Origin: Perkinsus olseni
Taxonomy: Eukaryota; Perkinsozoa; Perkinsida; Perkinsidae
Reading direction: 5' to 3'
Assembly (NCBI GenBank): GCA_013115135.1
Contig: JABANP010000127.1
Coordinates: forward strand, 1 to 64,000
DNA length: 64,000 nt
A program made the position numbers and the translations under genes. A model generated the notes under the pieces. The model saw only the letters and a list, made by a program, of their open reading frames with translations. It was not told where the DNA came from and searched no databases. This document shows, piece after piece, positions 47,407-57,701 of the stretch (position 1 is its first letter; each line of letters begins with the position of its first letter).

Positions 47407-47730
47407 AGTTAAATATCCACACCCGCGGCGCGTGGGTCAGGAGGGCAAGATTGCTCGTACTTCAGGGCGGACCGGCAGTGCAGGTCCAGCATTATCTTTT
47501 TGCCCTGTAGAGAGCACGGTCCCTGCACCCCGGGCGTGGAGGGATGGGTTGAAATAACTTTGGTCCTGGTGACAATACGTGGACCATGGATGATAACAGC
47601 AGCAATCCACAGCGGCAGTTCCGTTGCCGGGCGAGCGATGCCAGGAGAATCTTTATACTGCGTTGTGTTGTTACGCGCGCTACGTTTCCGGTATTTAACT
47701 CTGGATAACAAGTGATCCTCTACCAACACT
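47407..47730. mobile_element. Unit-1-specific insertion of about 320 bp
   Basis: Units 2 and 3 read straight from tctagcagctaa into cactggccatc, while unit 1 has about 320 extra bases here. The insert contains agttaaata at 47407-47415 and its reverse complement at 47692-47700, possible short terminal inverted repeats. A minus-strand frame inside (47409-47729) has no recognisable product. Candidate small non-autonomous element; the target duplication is not clean. Confidence 0.4.
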
Positions 47731-47887
47731 GGCCATCAGGAGCAGGCAGATCCTCCTATCACAGTATGCTGCCCGCAAGCCATCCATGACGCCTTGGTGG
47801 GGACGCTGTCCCCGCGGCCCTATCTACAGTTCAGCGGGAGCCGGTCAAAACTGGCTCGGAAAACGTGAACTTGATCAAAAAACAGGA

Positions 47888-47908
47888 TCGTCAGCCTGAC
47901 GACGTCAG
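47888..47908. repeat. 14-nt fold-back insertion (7-1-7-6), unit 1 only
   Basis: tcgtcag, then c, then its reverse complement ctgacga, then cgtcag. Units 2 and 3 have only gatcgtcaggtgg at this site, so 47895-47908 is a 14-nt insertion. Confidence 0.9.
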
Positions 47909-48126
47909 GTGGACCTACCCGGGCCATGAAGCTCAGGTTCGCTACGAACCTGCCGCTTCGTGGTTCCCAAGAATAGTGGGGCCCGTCACTCTCCCGACGC
48001 TAGCGCCGACGACGGAGCGTGAACGCGGGCACGCTCAATTGAAGTTCAGGTCAGAATCACACTGAGTGAGTTGTAACACTAGACACGAGGAGCCTCTCTC
48101 AGGAGTTTTGAATCACCATTGTCGGC

Positions 48127-49437
48127 ATGTCCCCCATCAAGTGGCACTCCTCAACATACCACCGAGTTTTCTTGTCCAATCTCCTTCTGAACACCGCAGT
48201 GTTCGCTCTACTAGAAATCTTTCTTCATCCAGGCGTTCATACGAGTTCTGTTGCTGTCACGACGTACTTGCTGCTCACAGTCGTGACTAGGAATGAGTAT
48301 TTCGTTAACTCGCTTTTCGCCGTGTTCGTTGACAAGTCCACACACCTGTCACTGCCGCTGAGGAGACACTTCGCAAGAGTTTACTGCTATCACGGAGCTC
48401 TCCACAGTAGCTTTGCTTTCGCAGCGCTGATGTGGCACATGGCCCTCACCATCAAACTGATTCAGAGAGATGACTCGACTAGAATAGAAACTTCGAGCTC
48501 GTGTTTCGTACTCTCTTCAATGGTATTGATCATACTCTTCGCCCTGCCATTTATGCGCAGGCTGCACCACAACTGTTTCGAATGCGTGCATCGCTACTGT
48601 GCCTGGGCACTTCTGTTAATATTCTGGATGCAGCTGATACTGACAGTTAGAGAAGATGCTTTACTGTCGCATATGAATTTCTGGAAACTTTTTCTTTCTG
48701 ATGTCCGTGTGTGGGAGGTCTCTCTCATCACCGGTTTTGTTGTTTTTCCTTGGCTACATCTGAGGAAGCGTGTGGTTGAGTGTCGGCGACTCTCCTCCCA
48801 CGCGCTCGTCCTCAACTTCGGGCATAGAGTTGTATCATTCGGACAGGCTATTCGAATCACTGACTCACCTCTGCGCGAGACGCATGCATTCGCGGTGATT
48901 CCGAATATTCGAAGCTCCATCGAGGGCCTGAGCGAGGAAGAGAAGAAGGTCTGGCATGTGGATCAGAAAGGTTTCTCTATTATCATCTCTCGCGCGGGGG
49001 ACTGGTCAGGCCGAATTATTGACAACCCGCCGACTAGGATCTGGACGCGAGGGCTTCCGCAGTTCGGTACGGTTCGAGTGGTGAAGCTCTTTCGGCCATG
49101 TATAGTCATGGCCACTGGCTCTGGTATAGGGCCTTGTCTAAGTCTCTTTGTTGAACAGCCAAGCTACTCGGTGAAGATCGTATGGTCCGCTCGAACACCT
49201 TTGGAGACCTACGGCTCAGCGATCATGGCTACCATCCTGAGAGTGGACCCCACGGCCATCATCCACGACACACAGAAGTTGGGTCGTCCGGATCTAGTCC
49301 AAGTGGCGAGAAGTCTGTGGGAATCTGGTGGCTTCGAAGCTGTGGTATTCATCTCTAATATGGAGGCTACTCGAGAGGTTACGCGGGGTCTCGAAAAGAA
49401 CGGCATCTGTGCATATGGAGTTGTATTCGATTCGTGA
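48127..49437 (+). CDS. TmpA-like membrane flavo-oxidoreductase, copy 1
   Basis: 436 residues, no intron. The N-terminal half has about six membrane helices with His-containing motifs (YCYHGALHSSFAF, LMWHMALT, LHHNCFECVHRYCAWALLLI). The C-terminal half is a ferredoxin-reductase-like domain: HAFAVIP, FSIIISRAGDWSGRII, the nucleotide-binding MATGSGIGPCLSLF, IVWSARTPLETYG, and a C-terminus YGVVFDS. This layout and the ending match the integral membrane TmpA family known from fungi and some bacteria, related to ferric reductases. Substrate is unknown; electron transfer from NAD(P)H across or at a membrane is inferred. The absence of introns contrasts with the intron-dense neighbours. The three copies differ by only a few percent of residues (about 22 between copies 1 and 2, counted by eye). 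Confidence 0.85.
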   Translation: MSPIKWHSSTYHRVFLSNLLLNTAVFALLEIFLHPGVHTSSVAVTTYLLLTVVTRNEYFVNSLFAVFVDKSTHLSLPLRRHFARVYCYHGALHSSFAFAALMWHMALTIKLIQRDDSTRIETSSSCFVLSSMVLIILFALPFMRRLHHNCFECVHRYCAWALLLIFWMQLILTVREDALLSHMNFWKLFLSDVRVWEVSLITGFVVFPWLHLRKRVVECRRLSSHALVLNFGHRVVSFGQAIRITDSPLRETHAFAVIPNIRSSIEGLSEEEKKVWHVDQKGFSIIISRAGDWSGRIIDNPPTRIWTRGLPQFGTVRVVKLFRPCIVMATGSGIGPCLSLFVEQPSYSVKIVWSARTPLETYGSAIMATILRVDPTAIIHDTQKLGRPDLVQVARSLWESGGFEAVVFISNMEATREVTRGLEKNGICAYGVVFDS

Positions 49438-49930
49438 CCTCCTCTCCTACATGATGTAAATGTTTCGTGAGTAGCATCTACTTACTGTTATTCGTGGTCT
49501 GTATCATGTATTTATGTCATGTATGGTCTTTCACATAGTCTTGGAATTTGTTACCTTAAAGTCCCATTCAAATTTTTCTTCTCATGAGTGGTACCAGCTC
49601 TCCTTTTCTTATCATGTCATTTGAGCCGAACGTATCGCGATCTGTCAAGATGTTGTGCCGTGTGAACTTTTTTCTATTCAGTATACCTAGTGTACTGCGT
49701 CTTCTCATATGAAAATTTCAGAGTGGCAAAGAAAGCACAACTTGTGGCTCGCAAGATTCCAAGATTTTTTCCTGCCGCCACCAATCTGTGGTTCGAGCTC
49801 CTCCGTACGTTAACGTACGCTTTTGCTTCCCATAGAGCAAACCCAACAGATGGAATGTCGCGTTGCAGGGGGGTGAGTCAGGGAAGTGGGCCGCTCCCGT
49901 CAAAAATTGAGAAAGGTTGTGTCGCAAATG

Positions 49931-49981
49931 ATGTAGGCATCTTTCCGTTGGTCGCTACATCATGTAGCGACCAACGGAAAG
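49931..49981. repeat. Long fold-back insertion, unit 1 only (20-bp arms)
   Basis: Arms 49941-49960 and 49962-49981 are perfect reverse complements around one base. Units 2 and 3 carry only the right-arm sequence. On the minus strand the arms are followed, after four bases, by a repeat of the last six arm bases (atgtag at 49931-49936 on the plus strand). Confidence 0.88.
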
Positions 49982-50148
49982 TTGCTGCGATTTTGTTATG
50001 TTACTCTAGTCCCCGATTGCGTTCTGATATCTTCTAACGTCAAACTAGTGGACTGGGTCCAGCTAGTTTTGTCCAAGTTATTCAACAACTTCAACTGTTG
50101 TTGACGCCGTTAGAGTTGCTTTGGCTCTACTGTAGTATCCACTTTATC

Positions 50149-50177
50149 ATCATCATATCCATGATGGATATGATGAT
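50149..50177. repeat. 14-bp-arm palindrome with one-base centre
   Basis: Arms 50149-50162 and 50164-50177 pair perfectly around a single g. Units 2 and 3 have the same palindrome with one mismatch (near 56478 and 62789), so it predates the amplification. Confidence 0.75.
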
Positions 50178-50259
50178 AATCCATCACCTAGAACCTCTGT
50201 ATACTTCGACGGCAAAGAGTCCTGAGTTGTCTTAATTTTGTCATACTGTTGGTGCACCT

Positions 50260-50523
50260 TTGAGTGACACGTTGCTAGTTATCCAAATAATCTCAGAGGA
50301 TATGACACACTATCATGTGTCCCGTAATTCGCGGAACCAGCTTCCCTTCTTCCCGAACCGCGGTCTGTTGAAGGAACCGCTTGATCGCGGTGGAGTGGTT
50401 GAACAGCGTTTGGCGCTCACGGAAGATTGCAGGGAGGCCTTCGACTCGAAGGCTTCGAGATTGTTCATAGATGTCGGTCTAATGACTCTGATTCAAACGT
50501 GGATAGCAGGTTCATCCCTGTGA
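50260..50523 (+). pseudogene. Conserved short frame, frameshifted in unit 1
   Basis: Units 2 (56583-56846) and 3 (62892-63164) keep a frame of about 90 codons starting with VIQIISEDMTHYHVSRN and ending HAVTAL or YAVTAL. In unit 1 a 14-nt fold-back insertion at 50445-50458 shifts the frame after CREAF, giving an unrelated end. No family recognised; it may not be a real gene. Confidence 0.3.
50438..50458. repeat. 14-nt fold-back insertion (7-1-7-6), unit 1 only
   Basis: ccttcga, then c, then its reverse complement tcgaagg, then cttcga. Units 2 and 3 read gccttcgagattg here. The insertion (50445-50458) shifts a conserved frame. Confidence 0.9.
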
Positions 50524-51175
50524 CTCATGCAGTCACTGCATTGTGATGGAGGAAGTCCTCGTATCATCGGTTTCTTCGGCTTCATGTAAGAAAAGAACGG
50601 CACCCCAGAATCTCGTCTCCACCACAGTATCAATGGGGAGTCCTTCAAAAAAGTTTCCGAAGCCTTCGAAGTTCGTTGAATTTTCCGACGCACGGTTTTG
50701 GGAATCCCGCGAGATAGTCCGACAGGTATATTCTACGCCATTGAATGGCGGCCATTTACGCCAGCAATTCCATACGTCACGTCGTGATATCTCCCTGCAC
50801 GTACGCTTTCAAGGCTAGATGAACTTCATTAGACACAATGCTCGGGGGAAGTGTGCAACTTTCCTCGGTTCTGGCCTGTGGCTAACATAGCCGAACTGGA
50901 CAGGATACGTTCCCTCGGCGAAGATGCCGTATGTCCCACGTAGCTTTGGCGGCCCTGTGTCCGCAGGAAAGGCTCGCATTTCTGAGGAGGCGATTCTAGA
51001 AAAACAATGCTGAGAAAGTCAAAGTTCTCGACCTTCTTGTTATATTCCTTTCACTCTCCAGAATCAACCTAAGATATGACAGAACAAACGAAGTCCCACC
51101 CGCAAAGCACTCTGAAGAGGCATAAGCTCTGCACGCACAGAAAATATCGCCCAATTGTGACGTATGGACAATGAA

Positions 51176-51360
51176 TTTGGGGATACCTCTACCTCCAGGG
51201 TGACGGACGCCGCGATTGTTGTGTCTGTGATTCGCACAATTCAGGTAGAAGGAATCGTGCGTTGACAGAGAAGCCTCGGAAGGCGCGTCATGAAGATGAC
51301 CACAGTGACAAGGATGATACTGGTGGCGGTCCTCCTCCAGCAGCCGGCGGCATCTACTAA
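51176..51360 (+). pseudogene. Truncated 3' copy of the MPGEG gene
   Basis: Starts abruptly inside the transmembrane helix codons (WGYLYLQGDG) and continues through the Cys motif to GGIY and stop. No start codon or first exon. Shows that each unit holds both a near-full copy and this fragment. Confidence 0.75.
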
Positions 51361-51773
51361 CGATTATTCGTTATGCACCCTTTTTTTCTGATAGCAATCG
51401 CACTGTATTGCGGCGAGCGTAGTGGCAGAGCTACCATTCTCGAACTATGTCCTACTCGATACTCATCAAGGTTTTGTTTCTGACCGGTCCGGGGTACGGA
51501 CGAACAACAACGGAACGGCAGCCGACGTAGATAGTTATCACGGTACCTCAGTTGTTCACGACATTGTAGGAAGGTACGCAGATCGCTCAAGGTCTCTGTA
51601 ACCGAGCACATCAGTCACTGACACTCGAACTACATGTACAGCGCGTGGAGCGACTGGGGCCCATATTACAGTCGGCTATTACTCGTGCGGTATGAGTTGT
51701 GCTCGGTATGTCCGTGGGAAACTAGAATTTGTTCACAACCGAAGTGGAACTTGAGGCCGCCAACGAAATACTG

Positions 51774-52040
51774 CCAGCAATTTCGTACGTCACGAGATGT
51801 CCCCCCGCACGGACGCTATCAAAACTGGATGAACACCATAAGGCACGATGCTTGGGGAGAACAGTGGCTCTCACCTGCGGTCCAACAGCTGTGGATCTAC
51901 AGTTGAACTGGACCCCGGATCTCCTTCACATACATTTTCTCGTCACTCGCGACAGAATACGTCCCCTCGGCGAAGATGCCGTAACGTAGCCTCGGTGACG
52001 CTTTGCCCGCATGAAAGGCTCTACAATTCGCATACATGTT
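51774..52040 (+). pseudogene. Diverged second copy of the WMN block (unit 1)
   Basis: Reads QQFRTSRDVPPHGRYQNWMN then TIRHDAWGEQW, related at protein level to the block at 50760-50860 in the same unit, and followed by the same shared sequence (cctcggcgaagatgccgta). An older nested duplication inside the unit; repeated in unit 2 near 58116. Confidence 0.5.
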
Positions 52041-52424
52041 GTAGAGTTCGCGTCGGGTATGAACAAGTGGTGGCTCTACTGCTCGGCCCCCACTTCGTCG
52101 GAGACACCGCCCGAGCCGAAGCGTGGACGAACAGAAGGAGAGGTGCAACAGAGTGAAGAAGTAGTGCCGCTCAAAATCAGTATCTGACGTCACAGGGCTA
52201 CCCCCAAGTTTAGCCACTCGTCGGACTAGCGCCGTCTTCCGTACAGCGAGACGTACAACTGTCGACCGGTTGGCTTTGTAAGGAGCCGTTCGACGCCTCT
52301 GCTCACCTGTTCACCTCAACAGAAGCTGCCAGCTCAGATCTTCAGGGTGGCGGTCTGGCCTAATCCCCGGTCAGTGACTGCTTCTGCATGTTAGGCTGAG
52401 TTTCACCCGTTTTTGCGCCGAATC

Positions 52425-52827
52425 ATGCCGGGAGAAGGCAATCCTTGGGAAGACCTATGCGAGTGGGTTCGCGGTCAGGGAGGCAGCCTCGCTAATGCGT
52501 TGGGGAACTTGAGTAAGTCTGTTGACATGCGGTTGCCCCGCACGTCTTTGCGGTGCTTTTGTTTTACTAATCCCTACCGCATTCTGTTATTTCGTTCGTA
52601 AGAGGTGATATAACGTTTAGCTTCTACTGACCTGCAGTCCGACTTTTCTGTCGTGCCTCGCGACTTGCGCTATACTCTTTTCAGATAACCAGGGCACCTA
52701 CAGTGACATCAGCTCTGGTGAGGGCGATGCCTTGCAGACTACAAGCAGCTCATCTTCCAGCGATGCCCACAGTGACAAGGATGATACTGGCGGCGGTCCT
52801 CCTCCAGCAGCCGGCGGCATCTACTAA
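52425..52827 (+). CDS. MPGEG protein without transmembrane helix (unit 2)
   Basis: Same first exon and intron as unit 1 (WVRGQGG instead of WVRSQGG). The second exon goes from the poly-Ser stretch directly to SDAHSDKDDTGGG, skipping the helix and Cys motif in frame, to the same GGIY ending. Would make a small soluble, acidic/Ser-rich protein. Confidence 0.55.
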
Positions 52828-53828
52828 CGATTATTCGTTATGCACCCTTTTTTTCTGATAGCAATCGCACTGTATTGCGGCGAGCGTAGTGGCAGAGCTA
52901 CCATTCTCGAACTATGTCCTACTCGATACTCATCAAGGTTTTGTTTCTGACCGGTCCGGGGTACGGACGAACAACAACGGAACGGCAGCCGACAACGATA
53001 GTCATTATGGTAACTTAGTCGTTCACAACATTCTAAAGAGGTCCGCAGATCGGTCGAGGTCTCTGTAACCGAGCAAACCAGATGCTGACACTCGAAGTAC
53101 ATGTACAGTGCTCAAAGCAAATGGGGTCGTTATTACAGTCGGCTATCACTAGTGTAGCATGAGTTGTTCTCGGTGTTTCCGTAGAAAAACTAGAATTTGT
53201 TCACTATCGCATGATATTCGAGGTGTTATAGGATTCCCGCTGAAGGATTCCGTATCCCGGGCGTCTTTGTTGCACGGCCGTGTATAACAGTCATCGGGTT
53301 CCTGGTTGCCCTATCGGGCCCTCGAGGTTTCGGGTTGATCTTTCCCCTTCCTCACCCGCAATTCCGGTCTGCCCTTGCCGTTCCTCTTCCTTCTCGGCGC
53401 GGTCAGCAAGGTGCCCAACAGCTCGCACTTGTTCAGTCCGCTATTACCTGCGTGACAGCCTGCTGCTCACCTCGCGCCGAACGCGGTTCGCAAATCGGCA
53501 TGGATAGCCGATTCTGCGCATTCTCTGAGCACGACTGTAACCGGGAAAGACATCCTACGTCACTACACCGGTACAAAGCACAGAGGCACAGTCGAAGCGC
53601 TAAGGCTAGGAAATTGTCGCTCGCCATGCGCTGTCCCCGGGGACTGCGCCGTTGCTTTGAGATTGCGATAATGGCCTAGTTGTTGTGGTATTCTTCCTGC
53701 CAGTGACTCTGGTAACCCAATCCCAAAGGTGAATACAGATATCAGATAATACTTGAGCTGCTGTCGGCAAGTTGGCAGACGGGCCAACGATAAACCTCAA
53801 AGAATCCACGAAGGACTCTACTCAGTAG

Positions 53829-53891
53829 AGACTTTCGGTGTACTTTGAAAGGCAGTAGAGTCTACTGCCTTGCGAAGTACACCGAAAGTCT
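53829..53891. repeat. 31-bp-arm palindrome with one-base centre (unit 2)
   Basis: Arms 53829-53859 and 53861-53891 pair at 29 of 31 positions around one g. Confidence 0.88.
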
Positions 53892-54066
53892 GTTCTTGCA
53901 GATCGATCCTCTGACGCATGCACACGTAGGCTACTCTCAAGCCACCAACGCGCGCCATAAACTGTCTACTTCGCACAGGCACGACCACACAGTCAAAAAG
54001 TTAAAAGCAGCAAGTAATGGTCGATCGGAGTCGATTTACATATAGCGAACAATCGATGTCTAGCAG

Positions 54067-54087
54067 CTAACACAGTGTTAGTAACAC
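54067..54087. repeat. 14-nt fold-back insertion (7-1-7-6), unit 2 only
   Basis: ctaacac, then a, then its reverse complement gtgttag, then taacac. Unit 3 reads gctaacactgg straight through, so 54074-54087 is inserted. Confidence 0.9.
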
Positions 54088-54459
54088 TGGCCATCAGCAG
54101 CAGGCAGATCCTCCTACCACAGGATGCTGCCCGCACGCCATCCACGACGCCTTGGTGGGGACGCTGTCCCCGCGGCCCTATCTACAGTTCAGCGGGCGCC
54201 GGTCAAAACTGGATCGGAAAACGTGAACTTGATCAAAAGACAGGATCGTCAGGTGGACCAACTCGGGCCATGAAGCTCAGGTTCGCTATAAACCTGCCGC
54301 TTCATGGTCCCCCAGCATAGTGGGGCCCGACGCTAGCGCCGACGACGGAGCGCGAACGCGGGCACGCTCAGTTGAAGTTCAGATCAGGATCACACTGAGT
54401 GAGTTGCAACAATAGGCGCGAGGAGCCTCTCTCAGGAGTTTTGAATCACCATTATCGGC

Positions 54460-55770
54460 ATGTCCCCCATCAAGTGGCACTCCTCAACATACCACCGAGT
54501 TTTCTTGTCCAATCTCGTTCTGAACACCGCAGTGTTTGCTCTACTGGAAATCTTCCTTCATCCAGGCGTTCACGCGAGTTCTGTTGCTGTCACGACGTAC
54601 TTGCTACTCACAGTCGTGACTAGGAATGAGTATTTCGTTAACTCGCTTTTCGCCGTGTTCGTTGACAAGTCCACACACCTGTCACTGCCGCTGAGGAGAT
54701 ACTTCGCAAGGGTTTACTGCTATCACGGGGCCCTCCACAGTAGCTTTGCTTTCGCAGCGCTGATGTGGCACATCGCCCTCACCATCCAACTGATTCAGAG
54801 AGATAACTCGACTAGAATAGAAACTTCGAGCTCGTGTTTCGTACTCTCTTCAATGGTATTGATCATACTCTTCGCCCTGCCATTTATGCGCAGGCTGCAC
54901 CACAACTGTTTCGAATGCGTGCATCGCTACTGTGCTTGGGCACTTCTGTTAATATTCTGGATGCAGCTGATACTGACAGTTAGAGAAGATGCTTTACTGT
55001 CGCATATGAATTTCTGGAAACTTTTTCTTTCTGATGTCCGTGTGTGGGAGGTCTCTCTCATCACCGGTTTCGTTATTTTTCCCTGGTTACATCTGAGGAA
55101 GCGTGTGGTTGAGTGCCGGCGACTCTCCTCCCACGCGCTCGTCCTCAACTTTGGACATAGAATTGTATCATTCGGACAGGCTATTCGAGTCACTGACTCA
55201 CCTCTGCGCGAGACGCATGCATTTGCGGTGATACCGAATATTCGAAGCTCCATTGCGGGCCTGAGCGAGGAAGAGAAGAAGGTCTGGCATGTGGATCAGA
55301 AAGGTTTCTCTATCATTATCTCTCGCGCGGGGGACTGGTCAGGCCGAATTATTGATAACCCGCCGAGTAGGATCTGGACGCGAGGACTTCCACAGTTCGG
55401 GACGGTTCGAGTGGTGAAGCTCTTCAAGCCATGTATAGTCATGGCCACTGGCTCTGGTATAGGACCTTGTCTAAGTCTCTTCGTAGAACAGCCAAGCCAC
55501 CCAGTGAAGATCGTATGGTCCGCTCGAGCACCTTTGGAGACCTACGGCTCAGCGATCATGGCTACCATCCGGAGAATGGACCCCACGGCCATCATTCACG
55601 ACACACAGAAGTTGGGTCGTCCGGATCTAGTCCAAGTGGCGAGGAATCTGTGGGAACATGGAAGCTTCGAAGCTGTGGTATTCATTTCTAATATGGAGGC
55701 TACTCGAGAGGTTACGCGGGGTCTCGAAAAGAACGGCATCCGTGCATATGGAGTTATATTCGATTCGTGA
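54460..55770 (+). CDS. TmpA-like membrane flavo-oxidoreductase, copy 2
   Basis: 436 residues, intact and intronless, with the same helix and nucleotide-binding motifs as copy 1 (GSGIGP, SRAGDWSG, terminal YGVIFDS). Substitutions are scattered and mostly conservative (for example H to Y in RRYFARV, SYS to SHP), with no stop or frameshift, which suggests the copy is maintained. Upstream 60 bp around the start (caccattatcggc) are conserved among units. Confidence 0.85.
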   Translation: MSPIKWHSSTYHRVFLSNLVLNTAVFALLEIFLHPGVHASSVAVTTYLLLTVVTRNEYFVNSLFAVFVDKSTHLSLPLRRYFARVYCYHGALHSSFAFAALMWHIALTIQLIQRDNSTRIETSSSCFVLSSMVLIILFALPFMRRLHHNCFECVHRYCAWALLLIFWMQLILTVREDALLSHMNFWKLFLSDVRVWEVSLITGFVIFPWLHLRKRVVECRRLSSHALVLNFGHRIVSFGQAIRVTDSPLRETHAFAVIPNIRSSIAGLSEEEKKVWHVDQKGFSIIISRAGDWSGRIIDNPPSRIWTRGLPQFGTVRVVKLFKPCIVMATGSGIGPCLSLFVEQPSHPVKIVWSARAPLETYGSAIMATIRRMDPTAIIHDTQKLGRPDLVQVARNLWEHGSFEAVVFISNMEATREVTRGLEKNGIRAYGVIFDS

Positions 55771-55962
55771 CCTCCTCTCCTACATGATGTAAATGTTTCG
55801 TGAGTAGCATCTACTTGCTGTTATTCGTGGTCTAAAATGTATCATGTATTTATGTCCTGTATGGTCTTTCACATAGTCTTGGAATTTGTTACCTTAAAGT
55901 CCCTTTCATATTTTTCTTCTCACGAGTGGTACCAGCTCTCCGCTTATTATCATGTCATTTGA

Positions 55963-55983
55963 GCCCATCCGATGGGCCCCATC
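55963..55983. repeat. 14-nt fold-back insertion (7-1-7-6), unit 2 only
   Basis: gcccatc, then c, then its reverse complement gatgggc, then cccatc. Units 1 and 3 lack the extra 14 nt (55970-55983). Confidence 0.9.
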
Positions 55984-57319
55984 GTATCGCGATCTGTCAA
56001 GACGTTGTGTCGTGAGCATTTTTTTCTATTCCGTACACCTAGTGTACTGCGTCTTTTCACATAAAAATTTCTGAGTGGCAAGAAAAGCACAACTTGTGGC
56101 TCGGAAGACCTCAAGTTTCTTTCTCGTCGCAATCAATCTGTGGTTCCGGCTCCTCCGTACGATAACGTACGCTTTTGCTTCCCATAGACCAAACCTAACA
56201 GATGGAATGTCGCGTTGCAGGGGGCGAGTCAGGGAAGTGGGCCGCTCCCGTCAAAAATTGAGAAAGGTTGTGTCGCAAGCGATGTGGCGACCGACGGAAA
56301 GTTGTTGTGATTCTATTATGTCTCTCTAGTCCCCGATTGCGTTCTGATATCTTCTAACGTCAAACTAGTGGACTCGGTCCAGCTAGTTTTATCCAAGTTA
56401 TTCAACAACTCCAACTATTGTTGACGTCGTTAGAGTTGCTTTGGCTTTACTGTAGTATCCACTTTATCATCATCATATCCATGATGGGTATGATGATAAT
56501 CCTAGAACCTCTGTATACTTCGACGGCAAAGAGTCCTGAGTTGTCTTAATTCGGTCATATTGTTGGTGCACCTTGGAGTGACATGTTGCTAGTTATCCAA
56601 ATAATCTCAGAGGATATGACACACTATCATGTGTCCCGTAATTCGCGGAACCAGCTTCCCTTCTTCCCGAACTGCGGTCTGTTGAAGGAACCGCTTGATC
56701 GCGGTGGAGTGGTTGAACAGCGTTTGGCGCTTACGGAAGATTGCAGGGAGGCCTTCGAGATTGTTCACAGATCTCGGTCTGATGACTCTGATTCAAACGT
56801 GGATGGCAGGTTCACCCTTGCGACTCATGCAGTCACTGCATTGTGATGGAGGAAGTCCTCGTATCATCGGTTTCTTCGGCTTCATGTAAGAAAAGAACGG
56901 CACCCCAGAATCTCGTCTCCACCACAGTATCAATGAGGAGCCCTTCAAAAAAGCTTCCGAAGCCTTCGAACATCGTTGAATTTTCCGACGTACAGTTTTG
57001 GGAATCCCGCGAGATAGTCCGTCAGGTATATTCTACGCCATTGAATGGCGGCCATTTACGCCAGCAATTCCATACGTCACGTCGTGATATCTCCCTGCAC
57101 GTACGCTTTCAAGGCTAGATGAACTTCATCAGACACAATGCTTGGGCGAAGTGTGCAACTTTCCTCGGTTCTCTGGCCTGTGGCCAACATAGCCGAACTG
57201 GACAGGATACGTTCCCTCGGCGAAGATGCCGTATGTCCCACGTAGCTTTGGCGGCCCTGTGTCCGCAGGAAAGGCTCGCATTTCTGAGGAGGCGATTCTA
57301 GAAAAACAATACTGAGAAA

Positions 57320-57383
57320 GTCAAAGTTCTCGATCTTCTTGTTAATAACAAGAAGGTCGAGAACTTTGACTAACAAGTTGTTA
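57320..57383. repeat. Long fold-back insertion, unit 2 only (25-bp arms)
   Basis: Arms 57320-57344 and 57346-57370 pair at 24 of 25 positions around one base, then taacaag and a repeat of ttgtta follow. Units 1 and 3 read only the left arm and continue into tattcc, so about 39 nt (57345-57383) are inserted. Confidence 0.9.
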
Positions 57384-57516
57384 TATTCCTTTCACTCTCC
57401 AGAATCAACCTAAGATATGACAGAACAAACGAAGTCCCACCCGCAAAGCACTCTGAAGAGGCATAAGCTCTGCACGCACAGAAAATATCGCCCAATTGTG
57501 ACGTATGGACAATGAA

Positions 57517-57701
57517 TTTGGGGATATCTCTACCTCCAGGGTGACGGACGCCGCGATTGTTGTGTCTGTGATTCGCACAATTCAGGTAGAAGGAATCGTG
57601 CGTTGACAGAGAAGCCTCGGAAGGCGCGTCATGAAGATGACCACAGTGACAAGGATGATACTGGTGGCGGTCCTCCTCCAGCAGCCGGCGGCATCTACTA
57701 A
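57517..57701 (+). pseudogene. Truncated 3' copy of the MPGEG gene (unit 2)
   Basis: Same truncation point and ending as 51176-51360; no start codon or first exon. Confidence 0.75.

Larger units (their letters stand above)
45226..52083. repeat. Tandem array unit 1 (6.86 kb)
   Basis: First of at least three head-to-tail units. Its left edge lies inside the last exon of DBR1. Order: MPGEG gene, GC-rich decayed stretch, 63-bp-class palindrome, TmpA-like gene, two short conserved frames, truncated 3' copy of the MPGEG gene, and a diverged repeat of the WMN block. It is about 500 bp longer than the others because of a transmembrane-coding segment in the MPGEG gene and an insertion near 47.4-47.7 kb. 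Confidence 0.9.

Noticed and set aside
48594..48920. Minus-strand frame inside the TmpA-like gene, conserved in all units
   Set aside because: Conserved only because the plus-strand gene is; it has no start context and no recognisable product.
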